Positions 1 through 14,200 are shown, numbered from the stretch's first letter. The stretch: 64,000 bases of DNA from Diphasiastrum complanatum (GCA_029204225.1 CM055100.1:35179645-35243644), one strand, 5' to 3'. The notes: generated by a model from the sequence alone, not told the origin. Translations and numbers: made by a program.

Positions 1-2244
1 ACAAAGTTATCCACTCTTTTTCATGATAGTTTTGACACAGACAATTTAGTCTAGACCTATAAACTTTTGGTTGATAAATTATGGACTCTCCATGTGTCGT
101 GTCCATTTTTGTTCCAATCTATTTACATTGCATTGACAAGGATATGCCCTTAAGTTTGTTCGGTCAAAACACTTGATCTCGACATTCTACCTTCATAATG
201 CTGATTATTGACAATAATCAACATCTGTCCTTGGGCAAAAAAATTCTTCCACATTTACAATGATAATTGATGTTTTTTTTTTTTAGATTCTAACTTCAAG
301 TACAAATGACTTGCAAAAATTGTTGAAACGAAGAGCGTGAATTATATTTGGTGGCTTGATATAGCAAGAAAATGATTTGTGCAACAAAGTCACATTGGCA
401 AGATAGTTGCAATTCTTTTATGACAATTAAACATGAAAAAATACTTTTGTTTTGGAGTTGCTAGAGTACAAGTCATACTGAGGATATTACATTGGATGGG
501 CACTATCTTTGTATGATGCATCTTGCAAGCACGAGTTTGATGGTGCAAATGGGTTGAAAGGCAAAACTACATTGTTGTGAAAAAAAGGTCAAATATTTCT
601 TTAAGATATAGATGTGTCCACATTCAACGTAACTCATACAAGGAACCACCTAAGAAATTTGATCTTGTCTTTCTCAATAGATATCTAGGATTATGAATTA
701 CCCTTCGTGCTTTATCAGCTTGCAAGGTCTCTTAAAAAGAGTTTTCGCCAATTCAATTTGATAAAAGAGATGGCTTAGTCAATTCAAATTTGTACGTTCA
801 AGTTATCATAAATATTCGCCCATTATCATTTTTTATTGGTTAAAAAGTCTTGACTATCGGACATTTGCATTGTTACTAGATTCATGAGCCTCTCAATGCT
901 AGAGATGCAGGAATGGATAATCAAGCAACTTAGTCTATGGTTGGTGGGTCCCCTCCATTCGAAATTGAGAAGTAACACGTGCACTTTAGACACATGGAGT
1001 CTTGGATTTTGAGAAAGAATTACTTCTCACATTATTAACCAAAGCCATGAACAGACATCATAAGAGCTTTGTTTATATGACGTCATGAACAATGGCCTAG
1101 ATGTGAGCCCACTGGACAGTGGCCACCATCGTTGTGGATGTACCATCTTGTATGTTTTGATGAGAGCTTAGACTACCATCATTTTGAATGTTTCGTCTCA
1201 TATGCCTTGATGAGCTCTTGTAAAGTCTAAGCTGAACTTTTCGTCACTTCTGAAGGTTTTCATGTACACAGGTATATACTTCACAAATTCTTGTAAAATG
1301 TATGTTAAGTGTTCACTTTTTTTATCTTGTACATCCATGTGCACTTTGAGTGGAGAACCTTCAATCCTCAAGCTGAGGAAAAGATCCCTCAAGATACAAA
1401 ACACATAGGCAACTGAATATTCATTCAAAATATTTCTTGTAGATAGGTCAACTATATGAAACAAAGACGGGGCCATGTTTATTCTTCTCCTGCAATGTAC
1501 ACAACATTATCTTCTAATAACCTGTTGAAAAACCAGTATTTAACTTTCCCCATGTGGCTACATATGTAAGCAATGGAAGGACAAGCTTGTGCAAGAATTA
1601 ATCTTTCGTATTTTGCAAAACAACATCACTGGCTTGCAAAAACAAGTCACAGGTCTGTAGCACGTCTGTTGAATGGTTCGGAAAAAAAGCAATAGCCATT
1701 GGCAAGCACAAAGCAGCTATAACTTTCTCTGGCAACATGTTCATGCAAAAATTTTCCAGTGCTTAACAAACTTCAATATGAAAACCTTCATCCTGTAGCT
1801 TTTGCACAAAATAGCCATCGAGGAAATTTCAAAAACTAAGGGTTTTCAACATCCTTTTGGTTTCCTAGTCCTCATAAAAGCTTTTCTAATAAAGTATACA
1901 ATATCGAATATCTGAAGGTGTAATTTTAAATAAGCAACATATAATTCTGCAGTATTTGCTTGTTCAAGACTACTCAAAATGTTTCAAGTTGTTACCAGCT
2001 TGTAGCACTAATCTTAGAGACAATACAAATAAAAATCCAAAACAGCAGCCACAAGAATCTTCTCTTTTTGTCTATACAAATCCCTTGAACAACTTCCAAG
2101 CATCTCGACTTTCATCAAACAAGTTCCCGTTCAAGCTCGTCCATGTCTCTCTCTCCCAGGTAAACCCATCCTTGATTTTGCATATCTATCAGTCTGTCAA
2201 GGATCTTATAACAGAGAATTAACTAGGGAACATATGGTGAAATC
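1..2244. other. Intergenic or 3'-flanking DNA, no clear gene
   Basis: This stretch is AT-rich and I see no convincing gene in it. It lies past the stop codon of the minus-strand RRM gene, so its right-hand part should hold the 3' untranslated region. A possible minus-strand AATAAA (TTTATT on the plus strand) lies near 1475-1481, but that is about 770 bases from the stop and is not a firm assignment. A 92-codon minus-strand open frame at 1198-1476 resembles no family I know and has no visible gene context. Confidence 0.4.
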
Positions 2245-5200
2245 TCACTTGAGCATTTCAGAGTTGATTTTCAGCAATGAACGTGAAAAAAACAAAAAAC
2301 TGAAAGCCATTTTGTTACAGTTAGGATACTCCACACGAATACCACCATTATCTGATGATGGTAGCATCATATTCTGAAGTTTACCAAGTGCTTCTGTTGA
2401 ATACAGTACATCCTGCAATCCATCAGTCAATCTGCATCAAAACCTTGTCTGAAACTTGAACTCTGCCCAAAACGTAACAAAAAGAAGACAAGCAGTCTTC
2501 AATTCTGCAGAGTCTAGTCCACCCACAATCGACACAAGGACCACATTAAGGATTTTATCACTTCTCAGGGGACAAAGGATAGATTGAGCCATGATACCCT
2601 CACTCAAAAACATCATCACATTAGCTTGCTCAAACGAATCCAAAATTAGAGAAGTTAGTTGGTGGATATATTGCACCCTTGGAGATGGAAATTATTCCCA
2701 CAAACCAGCTGGCAGTGACTTGGACAAAGATCTCAGACAAAAACTGAATGTTTGCTAATATGGCAGAACAATGTTTCAGTGCTAAGTCTAGGATGGCACA
2801 TGAACACGAGAGACACGCAATTGAACTCTATCGAGTCCACCCATAAAGCATCAGACCATGAACTTCATGAATAGCTTAAAACAAATTGCATCCCTAATTG
2901 TGTTAATATCCTCCAAGATTGAATGCACATCACATGCAAAGATACACATCGACACTAGCTTTCATGCAGTCACACAACTTGCTGACCAGAGATGAAAGGC
3001 AGACTCACCCACGATGAAGGCTAGCACTAAAGAACAAAGCGGATCAAATAAAGCCCCTGCTCCCTCTTAGAAACATACGAAATCCTACATACATCACTTT
3101 AGTTTGCTCACATAACACCAAACCTAGAGAATATACAAAGTGGACTAATTTAGAGAGAGACTTAGCACAAAAGACCAGTTGGCCACAACTTGGACGAAGA
3201 TCTTGAACAAGAACTGCGCACGAAAAAGTATATTCAAGAGAACTCTATGATGGTCAGTAGCTTAACATAGAAAAAAGGAGAAGTGAAGATTGGAAAATTA
3301 TTGCACAAATGACATGGCCATAACTCTGCATGTCTGCTAATTCAAAAAACTTGTATAAATGTTAAATCTAGGATAGTACACGAACATTACAAAGTGCCAT
3401 CTTCATCTTTACGGAGTCCATCCACTGCCCATAAAATATCAGACCATTAGCTCCATTCTGCATAACTTGAGTTGATTGCTATGACATTCACACTCACGTC
3501 ATCACCAAATTACACCCAAGACTAGTGTATGTATCTGCCTATGCTTTGTACATATCACAGTAAGTCAATAATGTAGCTGTTTAAGATTCGATGATGTTCT
3601 GACATTTGTGCTGCGTCATAAATTTATATATTCTTATTGCACCAAGCTGATGGGCAGAGCAAGTAAAAGTCACGTGAACAAAGTCTCCAGGTTTGCTGAA
3701 CCTATTAGAGATACCCACCGCAGATGGCAGAGCATCTTGATGCTATTTGTTACTAGGCTAGGACCCAAGCAAGGTCAAATTGTGTAGGGTAGCAATGGAC
3801 TGATGACCTCGATGGTTCACTTCATCACAACTACCGAGAAAGTAACAGCTCCTCAAGTGACTGGATTCGTTTAAAGCTGAGATCTCAGATTGCATAATCT
3901 TTGAAAGTCCTTAATGTCATATAGAGGTTCAGAAAAAAAATACATAGGTGGTAACCAAATTCAGAGCATTACTGTGAATGGGTATTGAGGAAAATCCACA
4001 CACACACGTACAATGATAGGGTCAATTTTTTGAAAATCTACTTATGGGCTGAGCTAGTGAGCTGCAAACTGATTAGCCGAAATATTTATCTTTACTAGAA
4101 TTTGGGAATAATGACAAGAAACAGGTCTTCACAATAATGAGCATTGAGTTCCCTGAGAGCTTGAGGCGAATGAGTGTAATAATCATAGAGATCCCCTAAA
4201 AGACACATGGCCTACAGAGAAGAGGTGCAGCATAGGCTACAAAAGGTTCGGCAATACTTTTCCAAGGCCTCAATGGGTGATGAGTTGCATGCATTAGATT
4301 TGTATTGATCCAGAGTTTTGTAAAACGATGTTGCTTTCTGGTTAATCTCTGAAAAATCAAAGCTATTGCAAATTGGAAAATGCACTAAGTGATCAATAAG
4401 ATTTTGTGGACCACAGAATGTTACTAGAACTAGACATGTAGCTTAAACTGAGGAGCAATGAAATCATGGCCCTAGTCCATGGCTCTAAATATCTGAAATT
4501 GATCATTCTGATTTAATAAACTGCCTGAACCACTTGCAGAAGCCTACCAAAGAATCTGGAATCTAGAACGCTCTCTGATGTTTACTCCAAAGGTGACAAA
4601 TGATACATTTCAGTACATCTGGAACTACTAGAATAGGGAGTGAAACATCCAGGGGGTATTAGAATGCCTCATAGATCGCTGCATACCTGGAACTCTACAA
4701 AGGCCACTGGAAGCCCAGCCCTGGTTTGCATTTTGATTTTCACTAGCCCTGGAAACCTTTGCACCATAATGAGCACAATCAGCTGTTAGGCAAAAGATGA
4801 CTGAATGCACTAAGATACATTTTCATTTAGAAATAAACAACAATACCTATCTCAAATAGAGGAGAAACAAACAAGAATACCTATCACTAATTGGCAACTA
4901 TCAATCAACTTTTTAGGAAACAAAGATCGCTTTTCCACCCCACCAACGTACTAGAATCTTAACCCTTAAACCTTAGAAAATTCTCCACGTGCTGGCATCA
5001 AAGCATAGAGCGTGAGAAAGCTAGCAGGGTATATAGCTTATAAGCCCAAGAACTGAGACTACATAGAAAATTACGGCTCAAAGTGTGAGATGCAATGAGA
5101 CTTTTATGGAAAGCACCATCTCAAAGATAATAACCTTAAAAGCACTTGCAAGAGCTCCTCTTCTGTACAATTAGGACCAAGATTGCCAAAAAAGAGAGTA

Positions 5201-8200
5201 GAACAGGGTGGGTTGCCATTCACTGCTGTCTGTGAACCAGCAACTGTTTGTCCCTGCAGCACACGTGATATCTTAAAAGATCTTCAATGTCTAGAACCAC
5301 AAGGGCAGTTTGACCTTAGTACTTAAAGAACAATGATGGAACTGCAGAAGCTAATTCAGTATCTTAAAGTTGCATACTTTCCAGTTCTTAAAATGGTAAA
5401 AACATCTGAGTATCCAAGACAAAAAATAAGAATCTCAAGGTGCATGCTCATTCTTAGATTGTAAGAATGGTTCGAATGGAGGAACTTGCAACCAAATCAC
5501 TTGAGGTCTATTTTGAGAGGTAAATAGCTTGTATGTATTTATTTGTCTTGAGTATGTACTAATCATAAATTGGAAATAAAAGATACTAAAAAGCATATGT
5601 AGGGCTCATCTTTCTGAAGACTTTAATGATTGCAAATCTCGTAAGAGGACGCACAAGAGGATAGTTATATCTCGAATTATATAATGCACACATGGTATTC
5701 CAATTCTTTGAACTACTGCACACATTCTGTGGATACTTATCATGTTGAGGAAAAAAATGAAAGCAACCTTGAACTGCTGATGCATATCCAAAATAACGAG
5801 TTTAAGTCTAGGATAACAATTCAAATTAAAAACCAAAATGAAATTTAAAACCGGACATGCCAAAAGTCTTACACTAAATGCTAGCATATCCCTACATACA
5901 TCATCATCAAAATCCATAGTAGTAACATCTCATATGCCGAAAGATGTGCACACTCTGTGGCAACTGTGTTTCTAGGACTTCTCTAGAGATTAAGGAAAAA
6001 GTCAAGTTTCAACTGTAATGCAGGGCAGTACTATGAGTAAACTTCAAAGACCAAAGAAGATAAAGTGAAGTTCCTACATCCTCATGCAAAAGAAATATTA
6101 GAAAAGAATAACAAATCTGGCATGCCTTCAGCTCAATCCAGAACACTGAGGCTAATGGCTAAATTGGCAATTCAAGATAAAAAAGTTCAGCATAAGCCAG
6201 CTGCAGCAGCTTGGGCAAAGATCTCGAATGAGAACTTTATACTAAAGTAATAGGGCAGCATAATGTAAACCTCATAAAGCATAAGCTTCCTTAGAAAGAT
6301 AGTATTTATATGTTAAGTTTTGTCAACGTAATGTATGTGTAGTATTGTGTACCTATGAATTAGAGAGGGAAACAAAATGATTTCCAGAAAAATATTGCAG
6401 CTATGCGTCGTACAAACGAGCATGCTTTAAAAAAACAAACAAGGCCACTACTAAAACCAGTATGTTTCAAAGTAATGCGAACAGTCAGACACAAGGTGCA
6501 GCATATTTGATGCCTCCATCGTTTGACCAAATCAAGAAACAAGATTTAAGGATGATAATAAAAATAAATGAGGGACAATGATACCCATTCGCAATGCCTA
6601 TCTGAATGAACACCGACTCTTCCCATATAAAGTATCGAAAAGGCTCAGATTGATATCTCCAAAAGCTTAGGCAAGCAAGAACTTTATGTTTTACAGTAAA
6701 AGCAGACAATTATCAGTACTCTTCAAAAAAATGCCAATGACTCACCATCATTAAGCCATGCATGCTGTCTTGCACCGCATACGGAGGCATGAGTCCAGCA
6801 CTGAGCAAACTACCATTACACAATGTTATGGACTACCAATACATCAAGATTGAGCATAAAAATCATCTTATTCTGCTATTGTTCTAATCCCCTAACACTT
6901 TGCTAGCAATAATAATATTTTGAGTTTCAAAGGTTCTGCTATCTTTTGCATGAAAATTTTATCAGGCCAACATCTGAGCTCGAGTGGCAACACGTCTATG
7001 TACCACATAAAATGGGAATAAAATCACTTTTGCAAACTCAATATCAGAAAGGCCAGCTTAGCCATTTGGCGAATAATACTTATGAAGTCTGACGGTGACA
7101 ACAAATCAAAAAATAGGTTGACTTGGTTTTGCTATTGCATTTTTTTAACAAACTCATTGACAGGAGAGATTTGTTGTCAGCATCCAAGTGAGTGCTTGTG
7201 TTGACCTCTGTGAAGGTGGAAACCCATTTAAGTCGTTGTAAACAGAGTTCACCATTCCAGGTATGTGCAAATTGCCGCCAACGCCTGTGAGTGTGCAAAA
7301 AGTGCCAAAAATGTGGTATAAGCTAGCTCAGTGCAACATGTGATTGTGCTCCGCCTCTAAGTTTCATAGTTCATAAGCTATATAGATGAATTGAAAACTC
7401 ACCATGCACAGTGTCTAACAATAAAAGAAAAGGAAAATTACTTCCACTGTTCGACTGCCAGTTCCGTCTTCTTCAATAGGCAACAATGAGCAGACTCTAG
7501 TTGGATGAAAAAGCTAAGAATACACTGGCCTAGATAGACAAGTAATCAACATTCCTCTTTTAACCCAAGTCTGAAATCACCCAGTAATATGTCCTCCAGG
7601 TCTTGATTACAAATATAAAAAAACAAAAAGCTTTCAATTTTCCATTGAACTATTCCAGAAAGCACTTTCTGTGATCATGGGAATTCACAAAAACTTTTTT
7701 CAAAGAACTTCTTTGCATTCACATACAACACGACCTGGAAATAGAGAATGGATTGGAATTTGGAAACTTGGAATGCAATCTTGTCTGTCAAATTTTTCAA
7801 AAGGAACAACCCTTCTCTAAAATTCGTGTACAACTTCATACAAGTTGATTTCAAACCAGTTATATTGATACAAGAAACAAGTAAATGGTTAAGCACACCA
7901 TTCCAAATAATTTCAAGTGAAACCCTCAAATTGTCCCAATCTTACAATCGAATTTTTGTGAGCTTTACTTTCTGCACAACTTAATAGTCCAAAAATGTTA
8001 AGCCTCACCAAAAAGGAGTCCATGTTGCAGAGATTACTCCAAACCTAAACATTTGTCCGATCTAGTATGTAAATAAACAGGAATTTTGAAAGTAAGACCT
8101 CCATAGCTTACGACTTTATCCAGATATTTGACTAAACCTAGGACTAACCATATCTCAGAACAAGCAATAAAAGTGGGCAGAAATTACCTAGATCGCCATA

Positions 8201-11200
8201 TCCTCCAGGAATATCTTGATGCCCTCTATACTTTTTATCGATTGAACTAGGAACCCTGTCTCCTGATATGCAGAAAACAGAAATTTATGTTTGGGGATGA
8301 AAGAAAAGATCCACGTTGTCCAATTAACATTTGCGAGCTAAGAGAAGAATTCAAAATTCTTGATCTACGCACGCTAAACACTAGTACAAATGTAACCCTC
8401 AAAAAGCAAGTAGCTCAGTCATACTCAAAAGGAAAATAAAGTTTTCATTAATTCGTCACCTCAATTACTTATACCTGGTCGCGACCTCTTTGATCTGGAA
8501 TTAGCTCGAGCAAGCTCAACATGGAGTGTTTCTCCCGTCTGAGGATCAAATTTGTGTCCCTGCTTCAAGAAATGACATCAGTGACAAATGACGTTTGTGT
8601 CCTCTTTGATCTGAATACAATTTGTTGAATACAGTGACTAGCAGTTTAGATGAGCACCAACTAAGAAAACTTGAACTTCTAGGAATGGCAAAATCAAACA
8701 ATTGAAAATAGAGTGCTAATTGTAAAATTTCCTTGGTAAGAATGCTTAGAAAGATTATGCTGACAGGCCCTTTTCCAGGGTAAATGCCAAGAAGAGTGAT
8801 ATGGAAAACGAGACAGACACTGATAAATAGACTGAACTTACACAGTAATTTGGTGCTTATATCCACGAGTGACATCAGCAATCAAAAACTAAACTGGAAT
8901 GCAAACTTGCAAAAAAGGGTTATTAGTCTTGCTATGCAGGATAAACACCTCTTGGTCAGTTATATGGGCAAAATCCCCATTGTGGAATCAAATGCTAATC
9001 ATCCACACAGAAAACGGCTGCACTTATTGTCAGTCCTGATGCTGATACTAATCATGATATTAGACTAGGATGGTGAGGACTGCACTGGGGGAAAGTAACA
9101 GCTCAAGAATACAAAGCCACAACATCCACAATCTGAATCTTAGTTGCCCGTTCCGGAACGGAACGCTTTCTAGAACGCATTCCAGAACGGTTCCGTTCCA
9201 GAACAATGCCCCAAAAAAAAACACAAAATACGTTATTTCACAAAGGAATTAATTTATGTAAAAATTCAGCTAATTAACTTGAAAACAGAAAATTTACTAC
9301 ATTAACACTAATAAACAGACAATTGATTACAATAATCAGACTATAAACTAGGAGTGTTGAATGGAGTTAAAATAACCTGAGAATTCATGTCAATAGGAAC
9401 AACCTACGGTGCTCGGCTAAATTTTGCATTTAAAATACGATCTGACCCACTATCATACATTTATCAACAAAACCATGAAATTATTTTGAAACCAAGAAAC
9501 ATTCTTGATGAAACGTAACGGAACTGCAGGAGAATAACCATCATATAATCCGAGCAGGGTTTAGGGAAGAGCCATAAATGTAAGCAAAAAACATCCATAA
9601 AATAGTTATGCGTTCGCCTTACATCCGATACAAAAAGAAACACGTCATGTCTGATAACATAGTACTATGAAAATAAGCCTATGGTCAGATGTCATCTGAG
9701 GCTAAGACGGGACTCTCTATAATGTCTAGTGAGGGGACCACGAGCTGCCCAGATCTAACTCTGCCTCTAGCTCTAGCAAACTTGGCACATGCCTTGGCTA
9801 GATCCAACGCGTGACCCTCGAGGTCTACTCCTACCCCTACCCCTAGGTATCGGCGGGGCGGTAGAGGTACTGGGGGCACATGCTCCTGGCTCCTGATCAA
9901 ACTGCACATACAGATCGGCTAGGCTGGGCCTACTGCTAGATCTGCCAGTACCCCTGGCTCGTACATTGCGAGTGGACCTGCCATCAAAAAATCCCTCCGT
10001 GCTCTCAACATGGTCTCCAGTAGGCAGTCCAATGTCTCGTCATCTGGCTCTGCCTGGGTCTCTGAATCCGGATCAACATACCGGGGCCCAGGAGGGATAG
10101 GGGAAATGTGTGTGAAGTCAAAACCCGCTGCTGCCTCCTCCTGCCCATGGTCTACATCCTCCGATGTGTGCGCATGCTGATCCTACACATTGAGGACTCA
10201 ATGTCAGTACATCCACAAAGCCATCACATTCAGAGAACACATAAGCAAAAGAAGAACTTGATTTGTAATTACAACTTGAACCCAAGATTTTCATTTCTTG
10301 AGTAGGCATAGTAGACTCTGTTAGGGGTGTGTCGTCGAGAGCATCATGGTCAGCTGCAACTGTGCTACCAGGGGCCCTGGGGGCCTTTCTAGTAACTCGT
10401 CTGTGCCGGACCACCTTGCCCTGAATATCCTCGTAAATCTGGGCCATAATATCCTCCTCCGGTGCAGCTGGCTTGGTCCCATCCTCAGGAAACATGATAC
10501 AATGATCTGGGTTCACCTTCAAAATGGAAAGAGACCCCCCCGCCCCCCCGATGCGACGAAGTAACCTGCCGTTGGTGTTGCAAAACACCAACCTCTCGCA
10601 TTGCTCAACTGATAGCCTGTTGCGCTTTTTCGTGTGAACAAGCGCCCAAGTGCTCCAGTTCAAAGTTGCATCGAACCGCGGTTCGAACCGTTCGAACCAT
10701 TCGGACCCGGTTCGAACCGGAATTCGGTTTGAACAAGATTTAGGGTAAAAAAAAAAAACCCGAAAGTCAAAAAAAAAATTCGGTTCGAACCGTTTTCCGA
10801 TTCGGACCTAGCCTGCCGGTTCGAACCGGAAAAGAATCGGCCGATTCGAATCGGTGTGTAACTACACTCCAGTTTCTCTCACATGCCAATGTGGAGCAAT
10901 CCTAGAAACAATATGCACAATACAAGCGAGTAAGTACATTTTTTGAAAACACCACCCACGACTGAAGAGAAGACGACGATGAACATCAAGAAAAAAAGTA
11001 TGGTAAATACCTGTGAGAGGACAGGACACGTAGCGCAAGCCTCATCAAAACCGGGGTGAGGTCCCCAAAAATACCCCACCATGTGACTGCACGTAGTCGG
11101 CTATCTCTCTCCTTTGCCAACTCCCTCGAGAACGCTCCCAACTGGCTCTTGTACCTGTTGTATTGAACCTCCGACTCGTATAGCTGCCCCTGTCCCGTGT

Positions 11201-14200
11201 AGACCTGCGACACATATGAGTCCCAATCACCTGATAGCTCCTCGTCCTACAACTGGCTAGGTGACTGCCACAACGGGTGTAGTAGGTGAGCCACTGCGTG
11301 AATGGGTCGATGGAACTTATTCCATCGCCGTAGCCATATGGATTTGAGCTGAGCCATCCTACAAGCAAAAAAAGTGCAAGCAATAAACCATAAAAGATCA
11401 CCAACAGCCATGCGGTCATACAATGGAATGAAAATGCTTGAATATAATGTTGAATTGAAGTGACATACACACCTGGCCTGTGGAAGAAGTGGCCGCTGCA
11501 AAGCCTCGCCTATGCGGTCCATGAACCCGTACAGCAGCCCCATGGTACTGCCCTCTCGATCCACCAGCCAAAGAACCGCATACATGGGTCTCAAAGAAGT
11601 GACGAGCTGCTCCACATCACGCCAGAAGTCTGTGGCAAAAACTGTAGCAACGAAGGCCACCCCATCTGCTCCTTGTGCAGCCCACTCCATTGACTTGATG
11701 TTCAACGAGATTTCGCGTCTAGATTGGGTCACTGCTATCACATCTAGAGCCATGACTGTTGTGAACTTTGTCAGACGGAAGCGTCAAGGCTTGGCCATGT
11801 TTTGCATGCACAACAGATTGGACCTGCGGAAGCCTGCTTCCACCAGATTCGGATACCATGTATTGGTGCTTGAGCGCTTGCTCAAGTGTCGAGAACCACT
11901 AGGCAGGATGGCTACATCTATGGATTTTATTGCTTGGGACCAGAGCCAGGCCGTCCAAACAATGTGGGGGTAAGTAGCTGTCAAAATCCTCCCCATCTCA
12001 AAGCAATTGGATGCATTGTCTGTGACAACTTGCACCACATGAGCGGGGCCAACATGCTGTATGGCTCCATCAATCAGCTCAAATATGTAGTGAGCGTCCT
12101 GGATGGCACCCCCACGAGAGGAGTCAACTGCCTTCTAGAACATGGTGCCCATGCAACTGGAAATCAAGATGTTGACGATTGACCTACTCCGCATGTCAGT
12201 CCATCCATTTGCCATGATGGAGCAACCAAAAACCTCCCAGCCTGACCTAAGCCGCTGCAATTGTGTATCAACGCGGTCGTATGTTGCCCTAAGGTGTGTG
12301 GTGCGAAGGGCCTCAGTGGTCGGGGGCCTAAAGGCAGGGGTGCATGCAACTATAGCAGCAACGACATCTCTGAATAGGTGGATATCCACTATAGCAAATG
12401 GTAGGTTCAGGCCATAGAACATGTCTGCCAATGCCCTCGCAGCTACCTTATCATTGCCCCGTCGAAAGGACTGACGAATAGTGCTCTAAGCTGAGGTAGG
12501 CTGGAGCGTGAGGTGGATCTGCCTTGAGGTGGACGAGGTGCCCGGGGTGGTGCTCGGTCATCGGCAACAGGCTCTGCGTCTGATAAAAGTGGGACACTAT
12601 CAGTAGATGAGGGCACAGCTGGAGGTGGCCCTGATGTGCTAGGCCTGTCAGTTGCAGCAAATGTGGAAGGTCTATCAAGTGTAGCAGAAGTGGAAGGTCT
12701 CTCATGATACCCCCAGGTGCGGTGGATGTGATAGGAGGTGTCGAAGATGTGGATGGTCGGCTAGTGGAAGCAAATGCAGCAGCACCTGCCTGCCTCATCC
12801 TCTCAATAATGCTCGCGGGAGCGACTGGTGGCTAAGTCTCAATCATACGATGTCGCTCCGCCTCTGGAACCATGGGGCAACCTCGTATGCCAACTGTGGT
12901 CCCCTCTGATAAACCGACAAGGTGAGCCCTGACTCTTGTGAGTGTGCTAGAGTAATCAAACTGGCAGAACGGACATTTACAGCGCTTAGCACCAACCCCC
13001 TTATACCTACCATCCTCATCCTGTAAAAGCTGCACCTCATCCCAATATGACGACATATGCATGATGAACCCTAACCCAAAAACTAACAAAATCTCAAAAA
13101 ACAAAACCGCAAACTCTAAATCTCGACGACCGCAAGCAACTTGACCACTAAACTTGAAAAACAAAACACAAAACAACAAACATTGAACTTTGCAGATTTT
13201 CCGAAATCCTAAAAAAATACACAAAAAAACCCTAACTCTAGCCTACGTAGTGGGATTCCCAAAAAAACTACAAGAACTTGAGCAAAGAAACAACAAACGG
13301 GTTCAAACACTTGTATACATACTAAAAGAAACTATACGCACAAACAAATATCCTAATCTGATGCCTACAGCCCATTCTATGCCCATCAAATTAGAGAACT
13401 TCAGAAAAAAGGATGTTGAAAAAAGTTACGAAATGGGATCTGAAAAACGAAGCTAATATCACCACACAATCCTGCAGCTGATCACACTGACATACCCAAA
13501 CAATGATGACAGAAAAAGCACAGAACAATCACCACTCAGCTCATCCCGAAAATGACTGTAGGTGCACTTTCCCTGCTCGCTAACTTCTGAAAAGGCTAAT
13601 GCGCGGGCCAGCAGGTTTTTTTTTTTTATAAAAAAAAAAACTCGTTCCGACCAGGAACGTTCCGGAACTCCAGGATTGTTCGGAACGGAATGTTCTGACC
13701 CACAATGGTCGGAACGGGCTTCTAAGATCTGAATTACCCTCTCCATATGTAGAAAGAGTTGAGTTGTGCACAAAAGTACCAACCAAGAAGAAGAAGCATT
13801 TATGAATGTAAAGCGCCCTAAAAGAGCAATTGAATTTGCAATTCAGGTCAATCTCAAGCTAACAGGAAAACGATGACAAAAGTTCATTATGGAACAATCC
13901 CAGCATTCATTTGTGGCAAATGGATTACAAACACGATTAAAGCGAGTATTTTCTTTTGATTTCTGAATGGTTATATGCTTGGATGTAAAGGTCAAATACC
14001 TGGTCTGTGGTGAGCATTTGAAGTACTTTCTCTATTCGGTATCTGTCAGTGCCCCCTTGTGAAAAATGAGCATAACCTTTTGGTGAAATGCCAGGAGAAA
14101 CAACGTTTTTTTACGTGTTGGGATATGTGATCCTCTTTGCTATATAGAAAAAACACAGAGTTATTCTCATATTTCCTCAGATGGCTTTTTAAACAAGAAG

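Larger units (their letters stand above)
9919..13062 (-). pseudogene. hAT-family transposase (BED finger, DUF659, hATC), degenerate
   Basis: Read from 13062 down, the remains begin MHMSSYWDE and carry a BED-type finger (CPFC followed by RAHL and a later C). Next come a proline/serine-rich stretch, a segment around DMFYGLNLPFAIV, and the DUF659 signature GCSIMANGWTD with VVTDNASN. Further on are FWRDVEQLV, LRLVD-like and RRWNKFHRPIHAVAHLL motifs, and WWGIFGD. The hATC motif NWSTWALVHTKKRNRL is followed by an acidic tail ending at a TAG at 9919-9921. An intron is likely near 11360-11466 (CAG|GTGTGT to TTGTAG|GATG). The frame is broken by in-frame stops near 12835, 12137 and 11249, a frameshift near 12480-12700, an inverted segment at 11671-11949, and a nested element at 10661-10866. 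It cannot make an intact transposase. Confidence 0.85.
9139..13726 (-). mobile_element. hAT DNA transposon, 4588 bp, with 8-bp target duplication
   Basis: The element is flanked by the direct repeat ATCTGAAT at 9131-9138 and 13727-13734, the 8-bp target duplication expected of hAT. Its ends are inverted: CTTAGTTGCCCGTTCCG at 9139-9155 against CTTAGAAGCCCGTTCCG read inward from 13726, 15 of 17 matching. Just inside both ends (about 9150-9210 and 13640-13715) lie clusters of GTTCCGGAACG-like palindromes, the likely subterminal transposase-binding repeats. It encodes a broken DUF659/hAT transposase on the minus strand. A 206-bp element sits nested at 10661-10866. Confidence 0.92.

Noticed and set aside
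7440-7475. Possible extra exon of the RRM gene (AAG|AAGACGGAACTGG to GTGGAA|GTAATT)
   Set aside because: Using it breaks the phase into the next exon, whereas skipping it joins exon 4 to 7206-7284 perfectly.
10108-10663. Minus-strand 181-codon frame as a separate gene
   Set aside because: It is the hATC motif and acidic tail of the hAT transposase.
11512-11973. Plus-strand frame of 153 codons as an independent gene
   Set aside because: Its first half is antisense to the transposase and its second half is the inverted transposase segment.
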